Shown piece by piece: positions 9,497 to 23,100 of a DNA stretch of 64,000 nucleotides. This DNA comes from Paratinospora sagittata (taxonomy: Eukaryota; Streptophyta; Magnoliopsida; Ranunculales; Menispermaceae). Both the position numbers and the translations under genes were made by a program. The notes below the pieces were generated by a model. That model searched no databases and was not told the origin of the DNA. It saw only the letters and a list, made by a program, of their open reading frames with translations. Each line of letters opens with the position of its first letter. Within the stretch, counting starts at the first letter, position 1. The stretch is taken from positions 5,044,194 through 5,108,193 of the forward strand of contig CM069598.1 of the NCBI GenBank assembly GCA_035771175.1, written 5' to 3'.

Positions 9497-9947
9497 ATTA
9501 AGAGGCTTGATTGTAGCCATGTTCTTACATGATTTTTTTTTTTTTTCCAACTTGTTTCTCTGTTCTACATTAGATAGGTTGGATGTATTTGATTCCTTTT
9601 GATATATGAGCACAGATTTATTGATATGTGGATAGACTTAAATTATTTAATGTTAATAAGAGTTGGATGCGTGTAGTTACATACATATTTTAGTATAATT
9701 CATGATATTTTAGGCATAAGGGAAGAATGATTGATTCTGTTGAATCACCAATTCATTCAAACTGAGTTTGTAATTGGACTCCTCCTTGGAGATAACCAAC
9801 CAAGAACATGCTTTTTGAATTTTTCATATTCCTTTTTAGACCCTTATTCAATTAATAAACTTTAAGAGTAATTCAGCCAAAACAAATTGAAATTCATAAC
9901 TAGACATGTGCAAAATAGGTCATAATATACACTTTACGGTCTCTCTT
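9497..9947. other. 3' flank of b561/DOMON gene and spacer
   Basis: The stretch just after the stop presumably holds the 3' UTR of the preceding gene. No further gene or recognisable repeat is seen up to the SINE at 9966. Confidence 0.55.
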
Positions 9948-10158
9948 AAAAAAATAATATAAACACCCATCAGGGTATTGGTTCAGTCGGAAGGCGAATG
10001 CGAGGATAAAGATGTCTCAAATTCGAATCTTGATTTGTCAAGTTTTCCACCTTAGGTATCACTAATACGTGTAGGTCCCGATAGATTAGTTATTTCCTAG
10101 GATTAAATAACTCTGCTCAAAAATATAAATAAAAAAATAAAAAAAAATAATATAAACA
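9948..10158 (+). mobile_element. tRNA-derived SINE with perfect 18-bp target duplication
   Basis: The body is 9966-10140 (175 bp). A box A-like word ('tggttcagtcgg', about 9980) and a box B-like word ('aaattcgaatctt', about 10019) are spaced as in a tRNA-derived RNA polymerase III promoter, and the element ends in an A-rich tail with interspersed T. The flanks are identical copies of 'aaaaaaataatataaaca' (9948-9965 and 10141-10158), a hallmark of LINE-mediated insertion. It sits just upstream of the eS8 promoter motifs. Confidence 0.85.
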
Positions 10159-10220
10159 GGCTTTAAATTAATAAGGCAATACATTCTCTCTAAAAAAAAA
10201 CAATATAAAATAAAAGATTA

Positions 10221-10323
10221 TGGGCCTATACGCCGAACAAAGACCATATTACATCTTAATAAAACGGGCGAGTGTTCAACAAAAAGCCCAGGGCTATTTG
10301 CGTAATTTCGAAAGTAGGGTTTT
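10221..10323 (+). promoter_or_regulatory. eS8 promoter motifs: site II elements and telo-box
   Basis: TGGGCC at 10221-10226, the reverse complement of TGGGCT at 10285-10290, and TAGGGTTT at 10315-10322 all lie within 200 bp upstream of the eS8 start codon. The combination of TGGGCY site II elements with a telo-box is characteristic of plant ribosomal protein promoters and links expression to cell proliferation. The motifs are seen directly; their use is inferred. Confidence 0.7.
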
Positions 10324-10420
10324 AAAAGACGAAGCAATCGCCATATATCATCTCTTGAAAACGCTAGTTCTTGCAGCAGCAGAATCCAGGGGTAGCTTCC
10401 TTCAACACCTCGGCGCAACC

Positions 10421-12947
10421 ATGGGTACGAATCCCTTTCATTCACCGTTTGTTTTAATCGTTCCTTTCTGTTTTGTTTTTCCTTATTTTCTCTGGTTTTA
10501 ATGGCAAAAAATGTGATCTTTCGACAGGTATTTCACGTGATTCCATGCACAAGAGGCGCGCCACTGGAGGCAAGAAGAAGGCCTGGAGGAAGAAGCGAAA
10601 GTACCTTCAAAATAGAAACCCTGAACCTAATTTTCTCAACCACATTGAATTGCATCTTCGATTCCTCTCTGATTTCTTATTATTTTGATTTCTTATTACA
10701 ATTTCTCATGTTATTCGTTTATTATTTTGATTGATTTAAGGTACGAGCTCGGAAGGCAACCGGCGAACACGAAGTTATCGAGCAACAAGACGGTTCGCAG
10801 AGTGAGGGTTCGCGGAGGGAACGTGAAGTGGAGAGCTCTGAGGCTTGATACGGGGAATTATTCGTGGGGAAGTGAAGCGGTGACGAGGAAGACTCGTATT
10901 TTAGATGTGGTTTACAACGCATCTAATAATGAGCTTGTGCGTACGCAGACATTGGTGAAGAGTGCGATTGTTCAGGTTGATGCGGCTCCGTTCAAGCAGT
11001 GGTATCTGCAGCATTACGGTCTTGATATTGGGAGGAAGAAGAAGACCGCTGCTGCTGCTGCTGCTGCTGCTGCCACTAAGAAAGAAGGAGAGGTATTAAA
11101 TAATGTTTTGTTTTAATTATTTTGTATAAGGAAATAGATTTATTTTAGGTGTTTGTGTCAGTTTATGGGGTGAAAAATTTATGAAATGACTGATTAATCT
11201 GCAGTAGGTTTTAAGCTGAAATAACTTAATTGGTATGGATTAGTTTAATTGTGTGGTTTTCTTAAAAAAATTGCTAAAAAAAGTTAGATGGATGTTCTTG
11301 TAGGTTTTTGTAGTGGAAACAGTGAAGATAAGTTAGTGTTTTATTTTTAGTGGATTAAAACTGTCTGTGATGATTTTCATTGGGATGAACCGGATGTTTG
11401 TATCTATAATACTCTACATTTGTTTTACCATAATGTTGTTTTTTTGGTGGTTATTTTCTAATTATTGCATCTAGATCTTTGGATTGAACTTCTCTAATTT
11501 AGTGAACCTTTGTTTAGTAATAGATCTAAGAGTCTTGTTCTGAAATCTCAATATTTGTTATTTGGTTTGGGTAATGGAGGTATATCTGTAAAAGGGTTTC
11601 TTCTAATCTGGTGTCACTGATCCTTTGATGCCTTGCAAAATATGTTGGTTTCACCTTAGCAGTTGACATGATGAGTTTTTCTACTCTCCTATACCAGAAT
11701 AAAATTTTAATGCCCAATTCCCTTGTCTTTACTTTTCTTATGTACCTAGGCTCCAATATCTGGGATAGAAATATGTTGTATTACTTTTCCTTGTTAATTC
11801 ACTAGTAACGATTGACCTATGAGCAGATTTAGACATTAGCTCTATGCTTTCCCTATGTTTGGTTCTTATTTCTTATTGCTGCCTATCCTGATGTATGCTT
11901 TGCAATTATATAATCAGTTCATACACATGGTCCCCTGCTTCTGCAATATTTGTCAAGCTGTAGGTATAACTATAACCCTACACATTAGGGGTATGGTTTC
12001 CAAATGTCCAATGTCAAATAATATTTTGTATTAAAATTTTCATATAATACCATTTCTTTCCAAATGGTCTTCAAGTCTCTTGATTTCATGTTTTTGTTTT
12101 TTATGTGACTATATTATAACTAATTATGCTTCTTATGTGCTACATGATATTTCTCATGTTCCCTGTGACATGATTCTTTACCCGAGGCCATAAGAAATAA
12201 GAATGTTTTGCAAGCAGCATTTTTGATATTTCTATGTGGTTTCTCTAAGTTTGGCTCCTTTGTATTGATTTCTTTTAATAGGAAGGTGATGCTACTACTG
12301 AGGAAGCAAAGAAAAGCAACCATGTCTTGAGGAAGCTTGAGAAGCGTCAACAAGATCATAAGCTTGACCCACATCTAGAAGAGCAATTTGGTAGTGGCCG
12401 TTTATTGGCTGCAATCTCTTCCCGACCTGGTCAGTGTGGTCGTGCAGATGGGTATGTGATGTTTTCTCCACTCAAATTTTCACTTCTTTTCTTACAAAAT
12501 TAGTGAATCTGTTATTCCTGGCCTTACCTCAAGAGCTCGCCCCACTCCCCCTCCCTCGTAAAAAAACACAAGTAACGTGCAAATATTCCATTAGTTATAT
12601 GTGACAAGTTGTTAAATCCTTGTTACTAAGTGCAACGAAGGCCATGGGGGGTGGGTAACTCTCAGTTATATTTCTCTTTTCTGATGATCCCTAATCTGTG
12701 ATGATCCCTATTCTTTTTTGAGTATGTTGTACCCTTTATGGCGATCCCATTTGCTTAACTTGTTTCCAATTTGTTCTCTAATATCATTCAATTCTAGAAA
12801 ACATTTTTTTTAATAAACTGCAAATAGGAACTAATCTTAATTAATTTGATATGTTTTACTGACAGGTATATTTTGGAGGGCAAAGAGCTTGAGTTCTATA
12901 TGAAGAAACTCCAGAGGAAGAAGGGCAAGGGTGCAGGGGCTGCCTAA
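10421..12947 (+). CDS. RPS8: 40S ribosomal protein S8 (eS8)
   Basis: Five exons: 10421-10424, 10528-10600, 10741-11092, 12282-12451 and 12866-12947, giving 226 aa (Arabidopsis eS8 is about 222). The first exon holds only ATGG, so the protein starts [19 protein letters not shown], the universal eS8 start. Further landmarks are [33 protein letters not shown], the tail segment [30 protein letters not shown], and the C-terminus [15 protein letters not shown]. It is a cytosolic small-subunit protein that binds rRNA through its basic amino-terminal part. A run of nine alanines, encoded by GCT/GCC repeats at about 11048-11074, lies between the core and the lysine-rich linker. All junctions are GT-AG with matching phases. 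The transcript converges on MO25, 1.2 kb away. Confidence 0.96.
11048..11077 (+). repeat. GCT trinucleotide repeat coding polyalanine
   Basis: A run of GCT codons ending in GCC within eS8 exon 3, giving nine alanines in a row. It is coding, in frame, and likely to vary in length. Confidence 0.85.
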
Positions 12948-14131
12948 TTAGAATTTTATTTTATAGAAAATGGTCTTGAGAGTTATTTTTTCCCTTTTTG
13001 GTTATTTGTGTTATCAAACATAGGGTTGTTAGTTGGATATTGTGATTGGATTGAAGTTCTGTTCTACCCTTTGGAATTTTCAAAGAATTTTGATATCTTT
13101 GCCAAACTCCTTTCTATAAACCCAATTTGATTGCTATTAGTTGGATAACATTGTATGCTGCCATTCCCATATTTGACGGATGTTAGAAATATGTTTTTTG
13201 AATCATGAAACTGGTACATGACACGACCTTTAAAATGTGCAGAAGTTCACTTGCTTTGCAATGGAAACTTACTGAATTTGGTTAAAAGGTTGTGATCTTA
13301 TATCACAACGTCTTGATGTATATGAATTATTCATTATAGAATGCCGAACTTAAGAACCGTAGACCCTGAAAAGTTTAGACTGTATCTTAATAAGGACTTG
13401 GACTACAAGCGGCTTACAGCAGGTGCATGTTGTGAATGATTTTACAATGTTTTATTTCACTTTTTAATGATTTGTGAACAAATTAAGCACTTTTAAAATC
13501 AGTACAGATCTTAAAAAAACACAGTATAAATCTACACTTACTTTGAATAAAGAGCCTACCCTCCGCAACTGCGTGACTCGTGAATAAATTCTAAGTTTGA
13601 GCCTTTCTGTTTCACACAATGACGCCGTTGGAGGTGAGCTCCTCACTACCCTTACATCAAAAGCTCCTCACTACCCTTACATCAAAAAAAGGTGTTTTGG
13701 GAACTCGAGAAGTGTGCTCACCAAAAGTGTATTAAGTGGCTCCATGTTATACAGTACACCTTCAGAGTTCAGTTTCTGACTCTCCATCATGATCCTTTCG
13801 ATAATTCAGAAGTTCAATAAATTTCAATCATACACATTTTTGGAATAAAAATTCACAACTTTTATCAAACTTGAATTTTCTTTATAAAGAAGCCTTTGAT
13901 ATCAGTAATGGAATTTGAAACTCATGGCGTTGTACAATTTGCCACCAACAGATTTACATGTGGTTCAATTGCTCTACCAATGAAAAAGAGAAGGCTTAGT
14001 CTCATCCAACTGCAGCCATATTGGAGCCAAACAATTGATTTGTGGAAATGGCATACTTAGCAAATCTAAAATTTACATTAAAATCGACAGCGGCTTATAT
14101 ATTATATATATAGAAATTGGTTCATATATTC
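12948..14131. other. convergent spacer between eS8 and MO25
   Basis: Contains the 3' UTRs of both convergent genes. A 25-bp direct duplication ('agctcctcactacccttaca', starting 13637 and 13662) is the only structure seen. No gene-like reading frame. Confidence 0.6.
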
Positions 14132-17100
14132 TCATGGGTGATCTCTGGGCTCCAGAGCAGCAATTTCTTTTATAACCTGTGCTTTGTCTGCCTCAAATTG
14201 TTCATCCTCTGTCCAAAAATATAAAGAGAGAAACCCATTTAATTATATGGATTGCAAAGAAAATACTGAAGCAAAGCTTATAATCAACACCAGTAAAAGA
14301 AAAGAGCTCTGTACCTTTGTCAACCTTAAAGTTGCCAAAGAATCGGAGAAGCTTGCTTCTATTTGCAACGAGTATGGTAGCTATCTCAGGAGGCTTATTT
14401 TGATTGGCAGCAAAAAGCTATTAATAAAAAATAAAAAAAAACTATCAGATCCCCTGAAAAAACATAAGTAAATGGCCAGAAAGTGAATCACCTCATATTA
14501 GTCATTTGCATACAAAACGTCATACCTTGAACACATGAAATGCTTCCAACTGGATTGTCTTGCTTGATTCCTGAAAATGAATGAATCCCCCAATTTATGG
14601 GAAAAAAATTTATTTATAGCCCTTGATGTAATATTCTTTTGTACATTATCATATAAAACAATAGCAAACCAATACTATGCTAATAATAAATTAACAATAA
14701 CAGGAAAATAGTCTAGCAACTGCAACTGCAACTGCAGAAATGGTCATGAAAATCAATTAAAAATTACAAGATAATTACAGCAAAGAAGACGGGAACTAGC
14801 ATCTCAGCTTCCCTTATTTCATCTCTTACTCTATTTTTTAGTGGATGAATATACAATTTTATACATTTGTTGACTATCCCATTAATATCAAAGGGAGGTA
14901 GAGCAAAACTCTTGCTTCCTAAGCAAACAAAAGTTTAAGGATTTCAACCTTGAACAAAACAAAAAAAAAGAATATTTACGGGCAAAGATAGAAAATAATT
15001 ATAAGGTAATAGGGGATAAAGTTTCCCTTGATGAATAAACCAAAGGGAAAAACAAATAAACAAAAGTTTGTTGTTGTCTCTATTGAAGCATGACCAGCAA
15101 AAATCTAGAACTTTAGCGTCTATGAATATGCAACCCGTGTTATTAAGGCGTTGGCTTGGCACAAGGCATCACTAGGCATTTTTTCAGTTCTCTGTACATT
15201 TTGAAACTTTCATCAGTTCACTATACTTAGCAATTCAACCTACCTCATAAAAAAATTCTTTTAAGAAGGTATTATTGTTGTATAATCTTTTAAGATCAGA
15301 AACACCCTTTCTAGAAGGCTTGATGGGTGGAAACATTCTCTTCTTTCAAAAGGGGGGAGGTTGGCTTTGATAAGATCAGTCCTTCTTGCCATTCCCTCCT
15401 ATTTTCTATCTCTATTCAAGATTCCCATTGGAGTGGCTTCCTCCATAGAGGGGAAAATTAAACAGTTCTTTTGAGGGGGGGGAGGGGTATGTGGTTTTAG
15501 AAATCTGGTTAAGTGGAAGACAGTGCAGAAGCCGGTGGCAGAGGGGGGTCTTAACATTTGGGAACATTTCAAGGAGGAATATTGATTTATGTGGTAAATG
15601 GTTATGGAGATTCATGAAGGAGCAAGAATTGATTTGGGCTAGAGTCATCACTAGCCGTTACAGCAGGTTGAATATTCTTGGGGGTGGAATCAGAGTCAGG
15701 ACATCAAGGAGATTGACATTGAGGGGTCCTTGGAGGTTTATTGGATCTCTTACACCCGTGGTTGCTCCTTTCATCTCATTCATGGTGGGGAATGGGGAGC
15801 TTTTTAGATTTTGGGAAGATAGCTGGCTTGGTCCTCGACCATTGGCAGAATCCTTCCCGAAACTATATAGATTATCCGTCTTACATAATCAGCTTATAAG
15901 ATATTTTTTAGCCCTTGACGAAAATTCACATACATTCCCTTCCCCTCTTCCTTGGAACTTCCATTTCTCTAAAGCATTAACTATTAGGGAACATGATGAA
16001 ATATTAACCCTCCTTTCAATTCTTGACCAAATTAGATTATCATCACAATCCAATAAGATCATTTGGTCTCTTGAACCGAATGGGTTGTTTTCTTGTAAAT
16101 CTCTTCAGGCCATCCTTAACAATCAGTCTACTGCATCACAGTTTCCATTTGCACCTATTATTTTGGCAGTTGCGGATTCCATAAAAAATTAAAGTCCTCG
16201 GTTGGGTACTGGCTCACCATCGTCTGAATACAATGGATTTATTGCAGAAAAAACTTCCTAATACATCTATCTCTCCCCATTGTTGCTTGTTTTTCCATCA
16301 GGGTTGCGAATCTTTGGAACATATTTTCCTCCAATGTTCCTATGCCCGCAACTTGTGGGCGAGGTGGTTATCTTTTTCTGGTAACAGGTTCTTGCCTCCC
16401 CATACTATAGATGATTGTTTCTCTTTACCCCTGAACACTATCGTATCAGGTTCTGTTAAGGAAGCACCGTTATGTGCTTCTTTTTCAACATTATGGCTCA
16501 TATGGCTGGAGAGAAACAATAGAGTGTTCAATGATAGGTCGAGGGGTGTCGCCTCTCTTTGGGAGATCATTAAGTTAACGGCCAGCTCGTGGACTCATGC
16601 AGCTAATCTGGCTCAAGGACTGTCCATTTCTGATTGGATTGGGGATTGGAACCGATGTTTGCATTGTACTTAATGGTTTTTTTTAGGATCATTACAAGAC
16701 TTTGTGTAGTTTGTTTGTCTTGTTTTTGCACATGTTTGTTCTGGTTTGTTGGGTTTTCTTAGCACAGCTTGTGCTGTTTGTTTGCTTCGTTATCACCATA
16801 TTTGATTATTTAATAAAGTATATGTTTCTGCTCAAAAAAAAAAAAAATATCAGAAACACCCTTCAAAAAAAAAAAAAAAATTCTCCTCAAGAGATATATC
16901 GGTTGTTTAAGTTTTAAAACCTTAAAAATAATTAATATTATATGTAGAAAGATTATATGTTTATTTTGTGAAAAATACCTAATGGTAAGCACCACCTCAT
17001 TTTAAGTAGGATAAGTTACCTAGGCATCACCTCCGGGCTTTGCCCAACTAATCCCTTGAGCCCCTGGTTGCTCAAGTGGGAGAGGTCCCTGGCGGCCATC

Positions 17101-20100
17101 ACAGTCCTGTGCTTAGCATTAGGCCCTCCTCCTCGATGTAGGTGGTGAGACTTGAACCTAAAACATCTGGGTTAGAGTTGCTCTTAGTTACCACCACACC
17201 ATCGCTTAGATGGTTCATGCATCATTAGGCCTTCTCCCCAATGTGGGTGGTGAGACTTGAACCTGGACTTCCGGGTTATAGTTGCTCCAAGTTACCACCA
17301 CACCATCGCTTGGATGGTTTAGGCATCACCTTCACAATAGACAATACAGTCTATGCAACTAAAAGTCTTAGTTTCTATTAAACACGTGCCATTGCATTCC
17401 TTGTAGAAGCACCAACAAGCACGGGCCTAGGTCAAATTCCTGTGATGAGAATGTTTTGCTGCAATAATTTTTTAGTTATTGTGGAAATTAACTCTCTTTA
17501 CTAGAACACCAATTTTCCATCCAAAATGGATGCTCTAGAAACTATAGAAACAATGTACATCATGCAGCCTTATCCCAACTATTTGGGATTGGCTACACAT
17601 ATCTTGTTCCATCACTATCTTAGGTGCAAAAAGAATAGATGTAGTCTATATTTTTGTACTTAGATTAGCACCTCTGTAGGATTATTCTGATAAGAGTACA
17701 AGTACGTAAGAGAATCAACAAACTGACTTTCATGTCTACATGCACTGGAACACACGTTTGTTTTCTGTGCCTGGAATATGCAGAAAACATCAGGAAAAGT
17801 TCTATAGACAACTGGCACTGATATTGGAACAGGGGGGATGGCCAATCAAGCAATAAGAGTTAAACATTACTATTTCTAGATCGGAAGTGGCACCTATGAA
17901 ATGGGAAGGGAAAACAGAAAAATCCTAAACTAACATTCTAACAAATAAAATCATAGGAAGAGTGGTGCATCGAGGAAACTGTAAAAATATCATACCCTTA
18001 GAAGATTCATTAGGATCCTCAAGTTATCTTTTGAGCTGACGTAACGCATCATAACACCAGAATTCGCACGATCCAGTAACATGTCTCCTAAAAGCTGGCA
18101 AATTGCGAAAGATGTTAGCCAAGGGATATTATAAGAAGTTCTCCTAAGAATTGTAAGCACATTAATTCTCAAGCATATGAAGTATCAGTAAGATCCGCCA
18201 CTTCATTTAAATAATGAAAGAAACTGCAGTTACCAAATGCATTGAATGTTCTAAGTTACATCTGCAATAAGGTTTTAATTCAATAAGTCACTGGAATAAA
18301 CTATAGCCATGGTCATGATGATTTATGACAAGCATTTCAGACTCTCATTATCTTGAAGTATGCAAGATCTTAACATCAAAATTGATGTCAGGCATGCACT
18401 ACAATTTCCATACAAGTAGATTGCACCATAAATATGATATCTAGACATCTGAAAAAAGGAATGTTCACATAGCTATATCAAAATACAAAATTTCTTTGTC
18501 TAAAGATTAGACTTTGTGCAACAATAATTCTCATGCTAATAATTTAATTATTATTACTATTATTATTTATAACTCTTGAATGTGTAAGTGGTGGGATTTG
18601 ACCATAACCTAAAGTATACCTATGTCAAACCATGGAGCCAAGGGTTCAACCCAAGTAAATTATTAATGTTACCCACGAAGAAGAGAACAAATAGGAAACT
18701 ACCTTCACAGCTTGCCGTCTGGTGATGTAATTGGACGATTCCAGCAGCTTCAAGTTGTATTCAGCAAAAAACTGCAGCAGAGAAGTGGTTAACATTGTAT
18801 TCCAATGTACTAAAAATCAGTTAACAAGTTAAAACTAGTAAAAATTTGAGAAAATCTTAAGAATACAAAGAATCCAATCAATCACATTCCATTGCAAGAG
18901 AGGAGTTTCAAGAGATTGGAATAAACATTGATAACAGGAACGTGAAGCAATAACAAATATAGAAATGCATCCATCTGATAAAGCAAGTAATATCACTATT
19001 TACAAAATAAGAACGTATACTAAATCAAATTATACATATTTTATGGATAGGAAGAGATTAAACTAAAGGATTCTATAGTTAAAACAAGAGATAAGTCAGT
19101 TAATCAGGGCAACTCCAACCCAAAGAAAGGTGTCAAATTAATGTGTTTCCTCCTACATACACTCCACCCTCTGTGTATGCTACCCCACCAGAAGCCACGT
19201 GCCATAAACTGAATTCAGCTAGCTTCCAAACCAGTGAAATGCATTCTAAGGTCCCTGCATAAACTGTACTAGATGCAGCCTTCTGATGGTAGAATAGATC
19301 TTTAAGAATCTTTACAGAACTACGTATCTACAATGCTACCTAAGACTAAAATCCCACTCCTTATGGAGCATGCACTCTTTAGTCTTTACGCGAGAAGTTC
19401 TAGATTTCTCCATATAGTTCTGAAGTTTTTCAAAGCTTATGGGGTTTCTGCACTTTTCCAGCTTTCTCCAGACCATGTAAAAAGAGGAACATCAATTTGA
19501 ACACTCAACATATACGACAGCCAATATTGCATTGAGATCTCGTTTGAACCTTGAAAGAAAGCTGTCCAAAAATTCAGAAAAACTGATTTTCAAAACATTC
19601 ATGTGAGTTAGTCCACTGTAAATAATGGAACCATTAGAAAGCTTTCATGAGGATCGGATCAGTAAATAAATAACCAATGTGTTATATTTCCTTTCAACAT
19701 TTTTTGCAAATATCATTTGTAAGAAAAAGAGAAAAAAAAGAAGTTAAATGTTAGATTAGCATCAACTAAGTGTGTTATCATGTGCACCCTTCTTTGTTGG
19801 GAGTGCCCCATGTCTCATTCATTATATGTATATAAATGTTATACTTACCCAGTCATAATTTTTAGTAAGAAATTCAGCTACAGTTGACTTATGCCGAGTC
19901 AAGAGCTCCTGCAAGAAGAAAAGACAACATCAGAACTGGTACTGCACCTTATGATTGCTAATGTAAGAAAAGTTCAGTAATACAACTATCAAAGAATACC
20001 CAAGTTCACTTAAAGCTTTTCGAATATGTTCAAAACATGGTTGAAGTTATTGTTGAACACAAAAAGTACAGAACATGCGTACAGCTTGCTTGATAGTAAA

Positions 20101-23100
20101 TCAATTTGAAGAGTAAGGAATGGAAAAGGATCCAACAAACAGACACACACACTCATGCAAACCCCTGAAAAAAGATTTGATGCAAAAAATAGTTTGCATT
20201 AGATAGAATCAATCATAATTTTTTTCTAGGCACAATTAACCTTAAAAGTTGCCGATGCATCTGATGCAATGTCAAAATTTGGAAGTTGTATGTAATCAAA
20301 AAACTTCTTCATGTGCTCAGACTCCAAGACGTATCTGTGAATAAATGACAAAGTAAAGAAGTTAACAACAAATAAGGGTGCCAAATTGCATTTTAACTTG
20401 AATTAGATTAATTTCAGTTCTCAATCCACATAGCAGGCAAATGAACGGATAGATGAGAGCAGATCACAAGTTATCACTTGGAAATGATAGAATATTGGAA
20501 ACAAGTTAAAAGAAAAAACCCAACTCATCAGTGTTTAAGTTGGTCCATAAATAACCAAACAACACAGTATTAAAAAAATGTTTATATATGTCTAAAGGTG
20601 ATTGAATGAACAGTTCCCATCCCATATTTTATCACTTTCGCTTTTTTGGCCAAGTAGTAGATTGATTTATCGCTCAACATCTCAGAGACAATCATGTGTA
20701 ACAGACAGTCAAATGAGAAAAATTGATATCTATGGGCACTATATGACCTGGAATAATATGTTTATATGAAACTGACCAAGGCAGACAAGCATGATAATCA
20801 GTTAATCACAGTTTCATATCTTAACACTGAGATGGCATCTGCATTCAATGGATCAAAACCTACACCGAAACACGTCTGTATCATTATACGCAGAACACAA
20901 ATATAATCTTATGGTTTTCCTTTCATGTCTTTAAATATTTATCAATCAATTTTATTTTCAATCAAATTTGGGGTAAAAAAAAATTTTAATCCTATTTCTT
21001 ATCCTCTAGATCATGTCAAAGCTCTTCAAATTCTGCTTCAGCTAACAGTAGGTTCTGTCATAAAAGAACCATATCCCTGCATATTCATTCTATGAACATG
21101 TAAAGCTTGCAAGTAAAGAAAGAAAGCAATGAAGATTTCAAATAATAAAGATCCAAAATCACCTCATGCATACGAAAAAAAAAAGTCCAACCAATCTACA
21201 GACAATAATCTAAAATCAAACCAGTGCGAAATTATTGGCAGACAAATAAAATTTCCCATAAAACTCTTCAACAATGGGATTCTGGGATTTTTCAAGTCAT
21301 GCAATAGCTTCACTTGATTAATACACATACCTAGCAATGGTTTGATGACGAATACACTCCCTCAACATTGCCCCATAATGCAAGGCAAGGTCAGTGTTTT
21401 CATACCTAAAGAAATACAGAATGGAAGTTATTAAATAAATACAATACAAATTATCCAAAAAACAATAAGCTAACAAGATAGTCTAATTTAATGTTTCGCC
21501 ATTAAGAACCACATTGCTCAGTCAAAACATGAACCCAATTGAGACTGCAAAACAAGGAATCATGGAACTTTTAGAAACTGAAAAGAATAAGAATCCAATG
21601 GTTTACAAGGAAATGGATCTAACATCTTTAAACACCTAAACCAGCCCTTTCTTCTTCTTCTTCTTTGTTCATTTCTTTTTCTTTTGATCATTTAGAAGAA
21701 TTTTTTTGGAAAAAAATATCACATTTTTAGTAATTAGATATTTAGATGTGCCACAATTATCTATACCTGTTCCTCTAATTCTTCCAAAAAAGTTACTCTT
21801 CCAAGTAAAAAAAATTTTATCAAGGGCATGGCTTGAGGCAGGATGCAATCTAGGTGTCTTGATAGGCACCCAAGTGAGGTAACAACCTTTGGTGTGTGCC
21901 TAGGTATGCCTAAGTTGACCTAGGCCCAAAAGGTGCTAACTTCAGTTATCTAGGCCCTTTTTCATGTGCGCCTAAACCCACAATTTTGCTAAGGTTGAGG
22001 CTGTCAAAACCTAAACCGAAACACTCCTTATTGCAAATGCCTCTTAAAATCTAAACTAATTATATAGATTATTGGGAATTTTTAATTTACATGCTTGAAA
22101 CTTTTCAACATTAGATTATTATTAGACATACCTTAAGGGAAAACTTTGACATAACAGTTGAGGTTGCTCCATTGTGATCTAGAGGTCACAAATTCAAATC
22201 CAAAAACAACCTCTTTGATTTGGAGGTAAGCTCACATACATTGTTCCTTCCTCAGACCGTGCAATGGTGGGATCCTCATGCATCGGGTACACCCTTTATT
22301 ATTATTACACCTTATACTTTTATTCTACATCATTTTAAAACTCAGTACTATAATTTTTGCATATTGCATTTTAGTTTTGGGTTAGAAAGTTATATGCCCA
22401 TAAGTTATATGTATCAATTTTGTAATATGCTTATAGTGTTATGTAACAGTAAAATCATTCACTTTTGTTAAAAAATTATTTTATTTTTAGTATTTTTGTT
22501 CAAAGTGGAAACATAATTAATAAAATATGCATTTGCCATTATTATTTATTATATTAAAATGTTTATAATTTTGCATCTTGTTTCACTGAGGTGTGAGTCG
22601 TGACCTTGCACCTTAGGTGTCAAGGGGTACATTGCCTTGAGTATGACTTGTACCTTTTAATTACTGTAAGTAAAAGCAAGGATGCAGAGGAAGATAACGA
22701 AGCCAGAATAGTATTATAAGACATTGAAATGCTAACAAAATCAACCAAAAAAGTAAGAAAATTAGCATACACCCCAATGAGCATTCCAACACTTTTTTTT
22801 CTTTTTCAAATTCAAGGACAAAGCAGTCAGTAAAGTGTACCCTGATATCAAAAGATCCATAAGATCTTTATTAGCTTCCAAGTAATCAGATGCAATCAAC
22901 CGTGACTGAACCTGTTGCCTTTGCAAATTTGCAACAACTTGAGTGGCATCTTTACGAGTCTACAGTAACCATTAAGAGCAATAAAAGATTAATAGGAAGT
23001 AGGCATGTCATTTTTTAATCCAAAATTAAAATGTATTTGAAACCCTTAATGCAAGTACCTCCTTGACCAAAAAAAAAAAACCCAACTATTGAATACCACT

